A model generated the notes under the pieces. That model did no database searches and was not told where the DNA came from. It saw only the letters and a program-made list of their open reading frames with translations. Of a stretch of DNA of 64,000 nt, positions 33,507 to 43,617 are shown one piece after another (within the stretch, counting starts at the first letter, position 1; each line of letters begins with the position of its first letter). Source of the DNA: Vandiemenella viatica (taxonomy: Eukaryota > Arthropoda > Insecta > Orthoptera > Morabidae); NCBI GenBank assembly GCA_031002005.1, contig CM061914.1:10340148-10404147 (forward strand). Reading direction: 5' to 3'. Made by a program: the position numbers and the translations under genes.

Positions 33507-33707
33507 GTCTACTAATTCAGATAAATTACCTGAAATCACAAACTAGACTGGCTTAGCAGTTGGCGAAACCTGACTCTGTCTACCGATGATTGCCAGGATG
33601 CCCAATCAGCGTTCGGCAGAACTGGAAAGCCGCCGTGGCACCGCCGTCGTGATCTGCCAATTGAGGGTATCAATGTTGGGGACTGCACCTGATACCCTCA
33701 GTTGGCA

Positions 33708-33770
33708 GATCACCCTTTAAGCAACGTTGGGCGTGGCGAGTACTTGGATGGGTAACCGGGTATGGCTCCA
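33708..33770 (+). pseudogene. 5S rRNA-derived segment
   Basis: GATCACC, AAGCAACGTTGGGCGTGG and AGTACTTGGATGGGTAACCG follow the order and spacing of insect 5S rRNA from about residue 40 to 95, which contains the internal polymerase III promoter (boxes A and C). Both ends of the 5S gene are missing, so this is not a working 5S gene. It may serve as the promoter of a SINE3-type element. Confidence 0.75.
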
Positions 33771-33891
33771 TACTCAGTCTGCAACATTGATGCCCTCAAT
33801 TGGCAGATTATCAGTAGACAGAATTAGATTTCACTGGCTGCTAAGCCAGTCTAGTTTGTGATTTCAGGTAATAATATCTGAATTAGTAGAC

Positions 33892-33922
33892 CTGATGAAG
33901 ACAACCGAGCTGGTTGTCGAAA
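33892..33922 (+). ncRNA. Hammerhead-ribozyme-like core (right arm)
   Basis: CTGATGA (33892-33898), a perfect seven-pair stem II (GACAACC and GGTTGTC closing a GAGCT loop) and GAAA (33919-33922). The core is intact. Outer stems were not worked out. Confidence 0.7.
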
Positions 33923-34380
33923 TGTCGTCGTTTTTCAACTCTATCCAGCTGAACTCCCACGAACAATTCATTGCATCAATATGCCGGGAAACTCTCCACT
34001 CACATAATCTAAAGACTGACAGTCACGCATCAACATTAGAATAATAAACAGCAACGGTTCCAATACACTACCCTGCGGCACTCCCATATTTACATCCACC
34101 TCTTTTGATAATGTATTTCCTATTCTATTACTTTGTTTTCTAGCTTTTAAGAATTCCTCTACTAGCAAGAAACTTTCATCCAATACAATAGATTTCAGTT
34201 TACTTAAAACCTTTTTAAGGATCACTCTGTCAAAAGCCTTAGAAAGATCTAGTACCACACTATTAACTTGGCCTCCCTAGCCTATCACTGATGTCAAACT
34301 AATTGACCTGTAATTTTCAATCCTATTTGTAACTCCTCCTTTATGAACTGGTATTTACATTGGGCATGAGACTTGGAGTT

Positions 34381-35807
34381 AAGGCTATTAAAAATAAAAA
34401 ATGGGAGTTTCCTTTTTATTATAATGAATTTAATGTGAAAATTTTATATATTTTAGCCAGATGTGGTCAAAAATGGACACTAAAAATGGAAACTATTCTG
34501 GACCCGTGACCATACCGAAAACACAGGCGTGGATTTACACCTAGCTGAATAACATGTGGATTCAGATGAGATTTTTTCAGTCCAAGCTAACAACAGCTGC
34601 CAAATGAATACAATTCAATTTGTGTTAGTGGAACTATGTGCACAATAAGTTTAATACAGTCAAAACAAATTATTATGGAGAAAACTTTCTGTCTGTGGTT
34701 GTTAAAACTCTATGTCCCAAATGATCCAGTCATCCTCCTCCGTGCCTTCATTGGAACCATCCGACCGGTGTTGTGGACTAAGTTGAACCTTCTGTCATAT
34801 TCTACAGATAGTTAATGAATAAGAAACAACAATGGGGTACAAACAAAGTAGAAGACTGTATCACATATCCCCAACACCTTAAAAATAACAGGTTACCAAA
34901 ATTGAACTGTTGTAATTATCATTCCCAAACACACGTAGATGAAACAAATTTCTGCAATATCAACTACAAATCTGTTAAAATAAATCTACGAAGTCATTCA
35001 CTTTATTGAATAACAGTACTGTCCAAATGCTATTACAAGGGAAGGTAATATATGCAATCTCTATGCAGTTAAGAAGTGAATTCATTTTAAAAGTATGTAA
35101 TTGTTATTTCATATTGTACCCATTGAGCAGTTGGTTGCTTCAAATGATAAGCTATACTCTACCCCAAATTCTCCCTTCAACTTTATTACATTAAGTACTT
35201 TTGAAGATTAAGGTCTCACTACATTCCATTTCTGTGAACATCTCATATTCTGCATGAAATGAGTAAGGTATTTAATTTCTCTCGGTACCTCGCTTTAGTA
35301 TTTAGTTCTGAAACAAAAGTATCTGTTGTTCAACAAGGACGATAAATTATGGACTTTATAACAGTAAAAAAAAAAAAAAAATTACGAGTCTCGAAACATG
35401 TCACATCAGACTACTGGTATCTACTAAACACCTATACAGATAGCGAAGCCCATCACAGGGATAAGCAACTGTATAAGATGTATTAGTTTCATTTTTATTA
35501 TCACAACACTTGGCTTCCAGTTTTTGTAAGTGGTGGTTTTACTTTTACTATTGATGTAGGTATTCAAATTCCTCCTGTTATATGTTGTGAAATTAACAGA
35601 GAAGGAGAATAAAAGTCACTTGTATATTTATCGCTGTTTAAATTACAAAACACAACTGTATACAAATTAAAAACCAGTCTTTATAAAAGATTCATAAGAA
35701 AGTGCAAGACGTCGTTAAGATCTTGAGAAGAGGTTAAGTTTTTAATATTTTTCTGTGCTGCTTGAAGACATACTGCAGGAGTGGATAGTCGAAGCACAGT
35801 GGACGGT
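34381..35807. other. Interval with no recognised repeat family
   Basis: One of the few stretches without an identifiable transposon. It is AT-rich and contains an A run at 35369-35382. It lies downstream of the candidate terminal exon on the minus strand, so part of it could be 3' UTR. Confidence 0.45.
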
Positions 35808-35947
35808 TCAAGCCGAGTCAGAGTCGCTGTCACACAGAGCTTTGATGCGGGAGAACCTCTCGTTGATCTCAAAGGCTCTCTGTTGTGCCACCTCCGACAA
35901 AGGACTCGACTTCGTCTCTCCACGTCTCGTGCGGCGACTTCTACCCC
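35808..35947 (-). CDS. Candidate terminal coding exon of a host gene
   Basis: On the minus strand a T-rich tract ending TTATTGTTACAG (a good splice acceptor) is followed by a 140-nt open segment. It would begin in phase with two bases and encode 45 residues before TGA. The end reads AFEINERFSRIKALCDSD followed by SDSA. Composition is that of an ordinary protein: a basic start (RSRRTRRGE), an amphipathic helix and an acidic Ser/Asp tail. It does not match any transposon protein in the window. I do not recognise the gene, and upstream exons were not found. Could be chance. Confidence 0.35.
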
Positions 35948-36224
35948 CTGTAACAATAAACAAACAATTGCTCTTCAACTCCGAGTGTGGTAGTGGTCAT
36001 ATACTATTCCTTCACATCCTTCTGCTAATGCATTAAAGCTCAAATAAATTATGTTTTAATAACACGTCATATAAAGTGACTTAGATATTCCTAAACTGTG
36101 CAGCAGTCTCCCTTTTCTCTCTCTCTCGACCCTTGCGAGGGAGATACACTTAGTCTGGTATTGGAGACAGTGTGGACAGTTCCTTTTCTCCTCGCCTGAC
36201 CTAACCTAATAACCCTACAAGCTA

Positions 36225-36386
36225 AAGGAGATGTACAGTTTAATGTGGAATCCAAACCACGGAAGCTTCCTGGCTACTTCACATTACACGACAAGCTGTG
36301 CCCGAGGCGAACGTCGCCAAGACAGGGATTGAAACGGTCCTTTCGATCTTTAGTCAGACGCTTTAACCACTGTGCCAGCAGTTGGA
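36225..36386 (-). mobile_element. tRNA-derived SINE-like fragment, second family
   Basis: Minus strand: CTGGCACAGTGGTTAAAGCG (box A-like) and GGACCGTTTCAATCCCTG (box B-like) in tRNA spacing, followed by a short body. The head differs from the 28315 and 41258 SINEs, so this is another family or another head type. It is not a functional tRNA. Confidence 0.65.
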
Positions 36387-36646
36387 ATAATAAAACCCAA
36401 TTCTGCTAGTCAAATTGTAATAAAATCTGGGCCAAGATGGTTTGCAATCTTCCTATGTCTATGACCTGTGTTGAAACTCTTCTTTCTTTAAATCTATTTT
36501 TAGCCTAATCTGACACCTGTATTGTGAAGTACATGCAATTTTTTGATATATGAATGGAATCTAAATATGGGTTAATTTATGTGCTTCTTAAAGACAATAA
36601 TTGTCGTATAACAAATTTCATTGTTTATTATTCAATTAAACAAATA
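36387..36646. other. Unassigned interval
   Basis: Short AT-rich interval. Some words (AATCTGACACC, GGAATCTAAATA) recur near 40650-40700, suggesting remnants of the same undefined repeat on both sides of the intervening transposons. Confidence 0.4.
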
Positions 36647-38639
36647 TAGTAAAACCTGGTTTAGTGAGAAGCCGATAAGCGAGAAAACTCTACAAATGAG
36701 AATAATTGTCAGGTCCTGTCATTTTAACCTCTAAAACCTCTATAAGTGAGAAACAGAAACCTCTATAAGAGAAATTTGTTTTTCCCTTTTGGACCTCTAT
36801 AGCTGAGACCGTTACTTGTCTTTACCTCTATAAGCAACAGTCGAGCGTATTTAACAATTGCTATTTACAACCAATTCTTAAATTTCATGGAACTAGCTTA
36901 CATTGTTGTATTGTATTCTGTTCGAATCGCCAATTGTTACTTCAGCTGATAACTATCAATCGCGAAGGAAGGTTCGACACATATTCGAAATGTTAAAACG
37001 AAAAATAAAAGTGTTGTCGTTAAGTGATAACTTAAAATAGTGACTGCGTTTGAGAGCGGCAAATCGTGAAATGAAATACAGACTGAGTTTGGTTTACCAG
37101 AATCCACCTCTTATAAAATCATAAGATTCTATTAAGTCTCAGTGCTCTGAGGAACACGGCAATATGAAGTGGAGTCTCTGAATTTCCCAACATTGAAAAG
37201 TGCCTGTTAGAATGGATAAAACAAACCCTTGATAAGAACGTTCCCATTGATGGACCTTTGTTGAAAGAAAAATCTAAAGAATTTGCCACAAAACTGGGAA
37301 TTCAGAACTTTTCAGATAGTAATGGCTGGCTAGAGGGTTTTAAAAAGCATCATGATATAGCTTTTAAAAAAGCAGCCAGGGAAAGTAAATTTGTGGACCA
37401 AGACGTGTGTAACCAATGGAATGAAGATGTGCCAAGTTTTGATACAAACGGTATTTACAATGGAGATGAAACTGCTTTGTTCTTCAAGTGTCTTCTGGAT
37501 AAAACAATTACATTTAAAGGTGAAAAATGCCATGGAGGAAAACAAAGCAAGGAACGCCTTACTATTCTTCATTGTGTAAACATGACTGTTGTGGACAAAC
37601 TCCCCCTTTTCATCATTGGGAAATCAAAACAACCCAGACGTTTTAAAGGTGTCAAGACTCTACCTGTTATTATACCAGTAATACAAAGGCTTGGATGACA
37701 AAGATATTATTTAGAAATTGGTTGAAAAAAGTTGACAAGGAAATGAAGATAGAATTAACCACAATTGCAAACATGAAAGTCTTGTTGTTGCCTACAAATA
37801 CCACCAGTAAACTTCAACCGTTAGATCTAGGAATCACACACACATTCAAATGCTTTTATCACAGAGAAGGCATTAAACATACTTTTATGTACCTGGAAAA
37901 AAAAATTAGCCTTGAGATTAATGAATTTCTAGCCATGAAAATCGCAAGGAGAGCATGGTACACAGTAAGTGACTTTACCGTTAAAAATGGCTTCAAGAAA
38001 GTGGGGTTTTAATCAGCACAGATAAACAAGACTTATTGCCAGAGGAAAATGAGTTTGAAGTTGGATCTACCAATGAGGAATGGATTAAGCATGTGTTTCA
38101 CGAAACCAGTAGGTTAACGCCAACCTTCAAGGACTTTGTTCAGATTGACGACGACGTGGCTACATACCAACGACGATATCATTAAGAATTGTGTGAGCAC
38201 GTGTACTGACGGAAATGGCAGTGAAGATGAAGCTGACCGATCACAGATTTTTGATACAGATGTAAATAACATTCCAAAGAAGCAAGACGCTTTGAATGCA
38301 CTGGAGATGCTGCACCATTTTTTTGAATGGCAGTTGTCGAGAAATCAGTATTTGATAAGATTTATGAACTGGAAAAACATGTACAAAATGCAGCAACAGA
38401 AATGCAGAGTATATTAACGGATTTCTATAAGTAAATATTAGTGCAAGATTTTTTTTTCTTTTTGTAAGCATATATTTCAAATTCTAATGAATAATACCTA
38501 TAAATACATACATATTTATCACTACCTATTTGCTGCATTTTATAAGTGAAATAACCCACTCCTGTACCTGTATAAGTGAAAAACCTCCATAAGCAAAAAA
38601 TTGCGGTCCCTTGAACTCTCGCTTATACAGGTTCGACTG
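36647..38639 (+). mobile_element. pogo/Tigger-like DNA transposon, 1993 bp
   Basis: Terminal inverted repeats TAGTAAAACCTGGTTTAGTGA (left; first base mutated) and CAGTCGAACCTGTATAAGCG (right, reverse strand), with TA at 36645-36646 and 38640-38641. Subterminal CTATAAG(T/C)GAGAAA words recur at both ends. One transposase pseudogene lies between. CAGT(A/C)xAACC ends and TA targets are typical of Tigger elements. Confidence 0.85.
37180..38417 (+). pseudogene. Tigger-like transposase, broken
   Basis: A CENP-B-type helix-turn-helix region (LLEWIKQTLDKNVPIDGP at about 37210, then FSDSNGWLEGFKKHHDIAFK) precedes the DDE domain: IYNGDETALFFKC (first Asp, 37460), KERLTILHCVNM (37555) and LLLPTNTTSKLQPLDLGI (37790). 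The segment with the second catalytic Asp (VDNxPAH in relatives) is deleted between about 37690 and 37780, where the frame also changes. The C-terminal part (38136-38417) is Asp/Glu-rich. Inactive. Confidence 0.82.
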
Positions 38640-38641
38640 TA

Positions 38642-39128
38642 TATAGTTACACTTTCTTTATAGACACGCACATATCTGTGATGACCTGAATTTGTAGAAG
38701 CTGAACTAAAGTGGAGTGAAGCAGATATTGATGGTAAGCAGCTAATATCAGTTCTAAATCTGAACTGAATGAGAGAGAATCTAAGTGTCTGACTCCCCAA
38801 CTCAACTCTGCTGAATTGCCGACATGCCAACTTTCTACCACAGTAAGTACTGAATTGAAATACCACCCACTGACAAATAAGAGATGTGCAAGTGTTGCCT
38901 AGAAAGAATTTGATGAAAAACTTAATAAAAACAGCCCATTGCAATCTCCCTAAACTGAAAAGATGTGTTTCTTCAGGAACACCGAAATCGCAAAGATTTG
39001 GGATTGACACTATTATATTGCTAGAAGGTTGTGAAGTATTGTTTGCAAAAAAATGTTTGTGAATCATCTTATTCATGCAACATAAGACAAAGAATTCAAC
39101 AAAATAAGGATAAAAATAACAGAAGATA
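38642..39128. other. Unassigned interval
   Basis: AT-rich DNA between two TA-flanked transposons. A long minus-strand frame crosses it but also crosses both transposon ends and is not considered a gene. Confidence 0.45.
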
Positions 39129-39130
39129 TA

Positions 39131-39806
39131 CAGGGTCCGGCAATAAAACCTCCCACATTTCACGTAACCGGTGTGCGGGTTGTAGTGAGGATACTGATGT
39201 GGAGTGTGTTTTGTTTTAAAGAGGTGTACCTGCCATTTTCAGTGTGCGCCATGTCACGGCTTGGTGATCATCGTGCGTTTGTTGTAGACAAATTTATTTG
39301 TAACAGTTGTTCTGAGATTTTCGGAGACGATTCGAACTTGGCCTACATGATCGTGTACAGAATAGAAAAACTATTCAACTGTGGGTGTCAAACTTTATAA
39401 AGACAGGTTCAGCACTAGAAAGAAAACCTACAGACCGTCCTCGGACTGCAACAACACCGGAAAATTTGGCACATGTGAGTGTGTCTATGCAACATTCACC
39501 AATCTTTGGGGACGCTTAAAGCCTCTAGTGTACAAACATTGTCCCACAACACTGCAAGCACTTAAAGAGGCCATTACCCAGGAATTGGCAGCCATTCCAA
39601 GAGAAATGACACGAAAATGTATGGAGAACTTTCTGGATAGACTTTGTCAATGTGTCAACAATGGAAAGCAGATATAATTTTTAAAACTAAATAATTAAAA
39701 ATGGCAAAGTATGTATTTTTCATAAATAAAAGTAATTATTCTCTATCATATTTAGTTTTTATGTGACAACACATTAAAATGAGGGAGGTTTTATTGCCCG
39801 ACCCTG
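39131..39806 (+). mobile_element. Tc1/mariner deletion derivative, 676 bp
   Basis: Inverted repeats CAGGGTCCGGCAATAAAACC (left) and CAGGGTCGGGCAATAAAACC (right, reverse strand), flanked by TA (39129-39130 and 39807-39808). The centre of the transposase, including all catalytic motifs, is deleted, leaving N- and C-terminal pieces. It is an internally deleted non-autonomous copy. Confidence 0.87.
39251..39677 (+). pseudogene. Tc1/mariner transposase remnant (N- and C-ends)
   Basis: The N-terminal piece begins MSRLGDHRAFVVDKF. The C-terminal piece reads LWGRLKPLVYKHCPTTLQAL, followed by EAITQELAAIPREMTRKCMENF, the usual closing region of Tc1/mariner transposases. The DDE core is missing by internal deletion and the frames differ. 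Confidence 0.78.
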
Positions 39807-39808
39807 TA

Positions 39809-40825
39809 CTTACAATAGTAATTATGACTGAGTTCTGGAATTAATTTGAAATTCTAAATATGCTTCTGGTGTCACTAGACATTATAAGATACTCTGCTAG
39901 TTCTTTCTTAATTAGTACGTTCAAGAATCTTGTTAATTTAGAAGTATGATAAATTCCGTGTGTATTTTTGGCATACAGTACATTGGATAAGATAAAGCAT
40001 AATATTTTCTAATGGCTAATGGCCAGTGTTCTAAAGTTATTCCTAATTATCTTACAGTTTATAGCATTCCTGATTGACTAATCAACAATTTACTGATGGT
40101 TTTAGAATATCTTGATTGCAAATAAGTGACCGTAGCAGAGCAAGAATTTAACATCGTAAAAATCCCATCAGAATATACTACAGCAGAGGTTTGGTGAGAG
40201 AAGATATCTCTCTCTCTCTCTCTGGCAAAAGTGTAGAGTTCCACGGCTCCACAACAACTAACTTGTCTGTTCTAGCCAGCCGCCTCCACGTACAGCTCGC
40301 TCTTATTCCTAGGCCTGCCTCCGTAGATTTGAACTGACAACCATCTGGTTACACTACACACTCTCAATTTTAGCCAATTACTTGCTTTTACTACAAATCG
40401 CCACTTTTTTTTAAAAATATTGTATAGTTTCTTCTAGATCCCAGTTCCGTCACCAAATGTAAAAGTCAGTTGTGAAGGTTTATTTTATTCCACTTCAACA
40501 ACTTCTGATGTGGTTGGGGCAGATAATTTAGCTGACAACACCAACTGTAATAATTACTTTACTGCACGTTGGACTAATAAATCCTGATTCTTACAAGAAA
40601 TGAACTGAAGTACTTTTCAAACTTTCAAAGTTTTTGTTCCTGACTAAATCTGACACCATATGGTATTTTGATCTAGGAGGAGAATCTAAATAAGGATTAT
40701 ATATTACATACATAACAGGGTTGCTGCAAAACAAATCATTTTATTTATTATTTTGTTTAAAAAAATCTGTAGGACAATGGCAACAATGAAACTGCCATTT
40801 AGCAATGAAAATAAATACGGTAGGG
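39809..40825. other. Unassigned interval with a (TC)n run
   Basis: No transposon protein found. A short TC microsatellite lies at 40208-40223. Words near 40640-40700 resemble those at 36480-36560. Confidence 0.4.
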
Positions 40826-40990
40826 AAAATAACCCACCACTTACCACAGATGAAGGCATGAGGGCCAGCCATACAAACAAAAAAGAGAACACAAGTACAC
40901 TTCACAACCTTACTCCTGTAGGAGGCAAGACATATGGTAGGGGGAAAGATGTGTGCACATTCAGACCTCCTACACGATTCACAATTGTTT
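40826..40990 (-). mobile_element. PLE terminal remnant
   Basis: AACCCACCACTTACCACAGA, TGAAGGC and the CAAACAAAAAAGAGAACACA stretch correspond to the PLE end at 58625-58700, same orientation. Coding parts are absent. Confidence 0.6.
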
Positions 40991-41257
40991 AAGATTAGAT
41001 AGTAAATGTTGTGGAACTTTCAGCGAAGAAATAGACAATCAAGAGAGATTTTTTTCCCAGGAGTGATTAAGTATAAAGTTTAATTTTTTGTATTTATGCA
41101 TGTGTTGCTTAGATTTTAGCACTGTCACATGCATATTATTGTGTCTTTAAACAAATGTTGTTGTTTACTGGCGAGTTAGTGTTGTATTTTAGATTATTTG
41201 TGTTTGATTTTGCGAGTTCCTTTTGTTATAGTTACCAGTGTTACTAACATGACATGT

Positions 41258-41497
41258 ATTTTTTTTTACGGCTTTATGCATCATAGACATCGAGGTCATT
41301 AGTGGCATGATGGGACTGGGGGACTAGAACCGGGAAAGAATATGGCCATGGCCTTTTGAAGGAAGGATCCCTGCAATAACCTGGAGTGATTGGGGAAAAT
41401 AATAGAAAACCCAAAACTTAATACCCGGACGGGGATTCGAACCGGCGTCCTCCCGAATGCGAGACCAGAGCATTAACTGCTCACCCACCACGTTTAG
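41258..41497 (-). mobile_element. tRNA-derived SINE, second copy
   Basis: Same family as 28315-28560: box B GGTTCGAATCCCC, the GCGGTGGGTGAGC-like head, GGCCATGGCC body and a terminal T run (A tail on the minus strand). It is diverged from the first copy, indicating separate old insertions. Confidence 0.8.
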
Positions 41498-41989
41498 TGT
41501 GATGTGTAAAATTGCAAGATGTGATTATAGTTTGTGGCAGGAGCCTCTGGTCACAGCAAAAAAAAAATTATCTCTGTTTTCAACCAAATATTGTGCCCCA
41601 GAATGTCTGTGCTATGAGGATTGTGGGTGGTGTACTGCAATCCATTCCTCTGCCTTGGCTTCTAGTCGTTTCTAACATCTGTCCCCTGAATATCGGACAC
41701 CAAGTAGTTTTAGTACAGCAGTGGCAGAAGGTAAAGGAACGACCAGAGATCCCTTAACGGCACGCCTAAAGAACTTTCCACTAGCAAGCCTCACATCAAG
41801 AAAACCTGCCTGCTGTTCAGGCTACCCAGCTGGCTTACACTTTGACCCTGCTATGGATTGGAGGTGACAGTGACAGCTAAACTAGTCACGGAGAGGCAGA
41901 CGGTTACTGATCCTACTATTGCTATTATTATCACTCAGCAATTCACTTAAAGAAGCTGGCGGAGGATGCCTTCTGCCTTTGTTAGTGTT

Positions 41990-42130
41990 TTTTATGCATG
42001 GGAAGGGAGATACAGGATATGGCAGGAGGATCCCATGAGCTACTTTGAGGAACCATGCCAGCATTCACCTGGAGCGATCTGGGAAAACAGTGGGAAACCC
42101 AGAACAAGATTGCGGGATTGAATGTCATCC
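41990..42130 (-). mobile_element. SINE-like body fragment
   Basis: GCCAGCATTCACCTGGAGCG, GGGAAACCCAGAACAAGATT and GCGGGATTGAA resemble the body and box-B side of tRNA-SINEs of the same broad type as 41258-41497. The head is incomplete. Confidence 0.5.
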
Positions 42131-43560
42131 CTATCAGATTGCAAGTTTTCTTGCTCGATGAATCAATCCTTCTCCATTCCCTAAATAGCGCATGGGAAAA
42201 ATGAGTATAGAAAAGAATTGGTTCGGGCCCCGATTTTTCTTATATCATTTCCACGGTCATGCCTAGATATGAATGTTGCTGGTAGTCATCCTGAAATATG
42301 TCTGTCATGAATTTTCTAATTATCTACTACAGAGAACAATGTCTTCCAAGTTCCCGATCTTCCCAACCTAACTTCTTCAACATCGCACATGCGCTTACCC
42401 TCCAGCTATATATAGCTGTCACTAATCGGTCAGCTCTTCATTGGATCTTATCCAATGCATCCATTAACGCATTTTGATGGAGGGCCCTTACAGAAGAGCA
42501 ATATTCTAAGTGAGGCTGTGCCACTGCTTTGGATGCAATCAATTTAACTTCCAGTATACACTGTTAAATTACTATCTGAAAATAAGAGCATATGATTACC
42601 TTCTCAATGTGTTGTTTCCACAACAAATTATTATGAAGTTACCTCCAGGTATTTAGTGAACTCTACCATTTCAAGGACAGAGCCATTAATTGTATATTCA
42701 GAACTAAATGGTGTCACCTTTTTACTTACATGCATAACTTGGCACTTTTTTAGTGTTTAACTCCGGCTTTCAGTCTTGGCACCAGGCAATTATTTTCACA
42801 ATGTTGGCTATTACGTCCTTGATTTTTATTTCACAATAAATGTTAGCAACAAAGAGTCTTATTTTCCCCTCTATTGAGTCCCACTAATCATTTTCTTATA
42901 TAAGAAACATTAGAGCTGTACCACGCTTTCCTGGGGAATCTCAGACATCACTTTGGTCAGTCATGAACACTCACTGTCGAGAACAACACACTGCATTCTT
43001 ACCTCCAGGAAGTTCGCAACCAATTTGCATTTTTGTCTAGATATGCCATAGCAATGAAGTTTCTTAAGAAACCTAGCCACAATGTCATAAGGTTTTTTTT
43101 TAAATCTAATAAAGTCAATCTGAGATCGATCATCTATTGTATGGTGCAAGTCTTGAATTAAAAGTTCAAACTGTTACTTACAGAATTGGCCTTTTCTGAA
43201 TCCATGTTCATTTGAGTTTTATAGCCCCCCTTCATCCAAAAAATTCATGTCATTTTAATAGATGAAATGATCTAAAATTCTGTAAAATGTTGAAGTTAAC
43301 GAGATAGGCCTACAATTTTGAGGATCATTGACATTTCCACTCTTAAACACTCGACTTACGATGGCAGTCTTCCTTTCAGATGGCATGTTTCTTAGATCTA
43401 AGGAGTTGGTTTATAATTTCGTCAAATATGGCACAATTTTCTTTGGGCACCAATAGCAGAATACTGACTGGTCTGAGAGCAGATGCTAGTGGGTGTTGAC
43501 CTGCCAAGGAAAAACAGGAGCCAATTAAACCACTCCAGAACAGGCCACGGTCTGTGCTGA
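42131..43560 (-). pseudogene. Heavily degraded non-LTR retrotransposon
   Basis: On the minus strand the region near 43290-43330 encodes a DPQNCRPISLTSTF block, the NYRPISL motif of LINE reverse transcriptases. Further downstream (toward 42300) weakly recognisable thumb and C-terminal stretches follow. No frame exceeds about 60 codons. Family assignment within the CR1/Jockey group is uncertain. Confidence 0.55.
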
Positions 43561-43617
43561 GCAACCTCCCACCCCTGTGGCTTAAAGGACGGCCCCTAAT
43601 GTGTATGTGCTGTGGAG

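Larger units (their letters stand above)
33423..33975. mobile_element. Fold-back element: hammerhead arms around a 5S-like core
   Basis: Imperfect inverted arms at 33423-33594 and 33802-33975 (about 170 bp each; outer ends TGCAATGAATTGTTC) flank a core with a 5S rRNA-like segment (33708-33770). The core also has its own hairpin (GATCTGCCAATTGAGGGTAT at about 33651 pairing with ATACCCTCAGTTGGCAGATC at about 33692). Each arm carries a hammerhead-like core. It interrupts a CR1-like LINE. It looks like a non-autonomous PLE-related or retrozyme-like unit combined with a 5S-derived SINE head. Confidence 0.7.
32655..34380 (-). pseudogene. CR1-like LINE, interrupted by a fold-back repeat
   Basis: Minus strand, same family as 22696-24990. 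RT motif A is intact in VLDLSKAFDRVILKKVL (34220), followed by GVPQGSVLEPLLFIILM (34060). The thumb and C-terminus are at 32678-33420. Between these pieces, at 33420-33976, sits the inverted-repeat element described below. Stops break all frames. Confidence 0.78.

Noticed and set aside
33708..33770. Functional 5S rRNA gene
   Set aside because: Only the middle and part of the 3' half of 5S is present, and the ends needed for the terminal helix are absent.
38540..39163. 207-codon minus-strand frame
   Set aside because: It crosses the right end of the Tigger-like element and the left end of the Tc1/mariner element and resembles no protein, so it is a chance frame.
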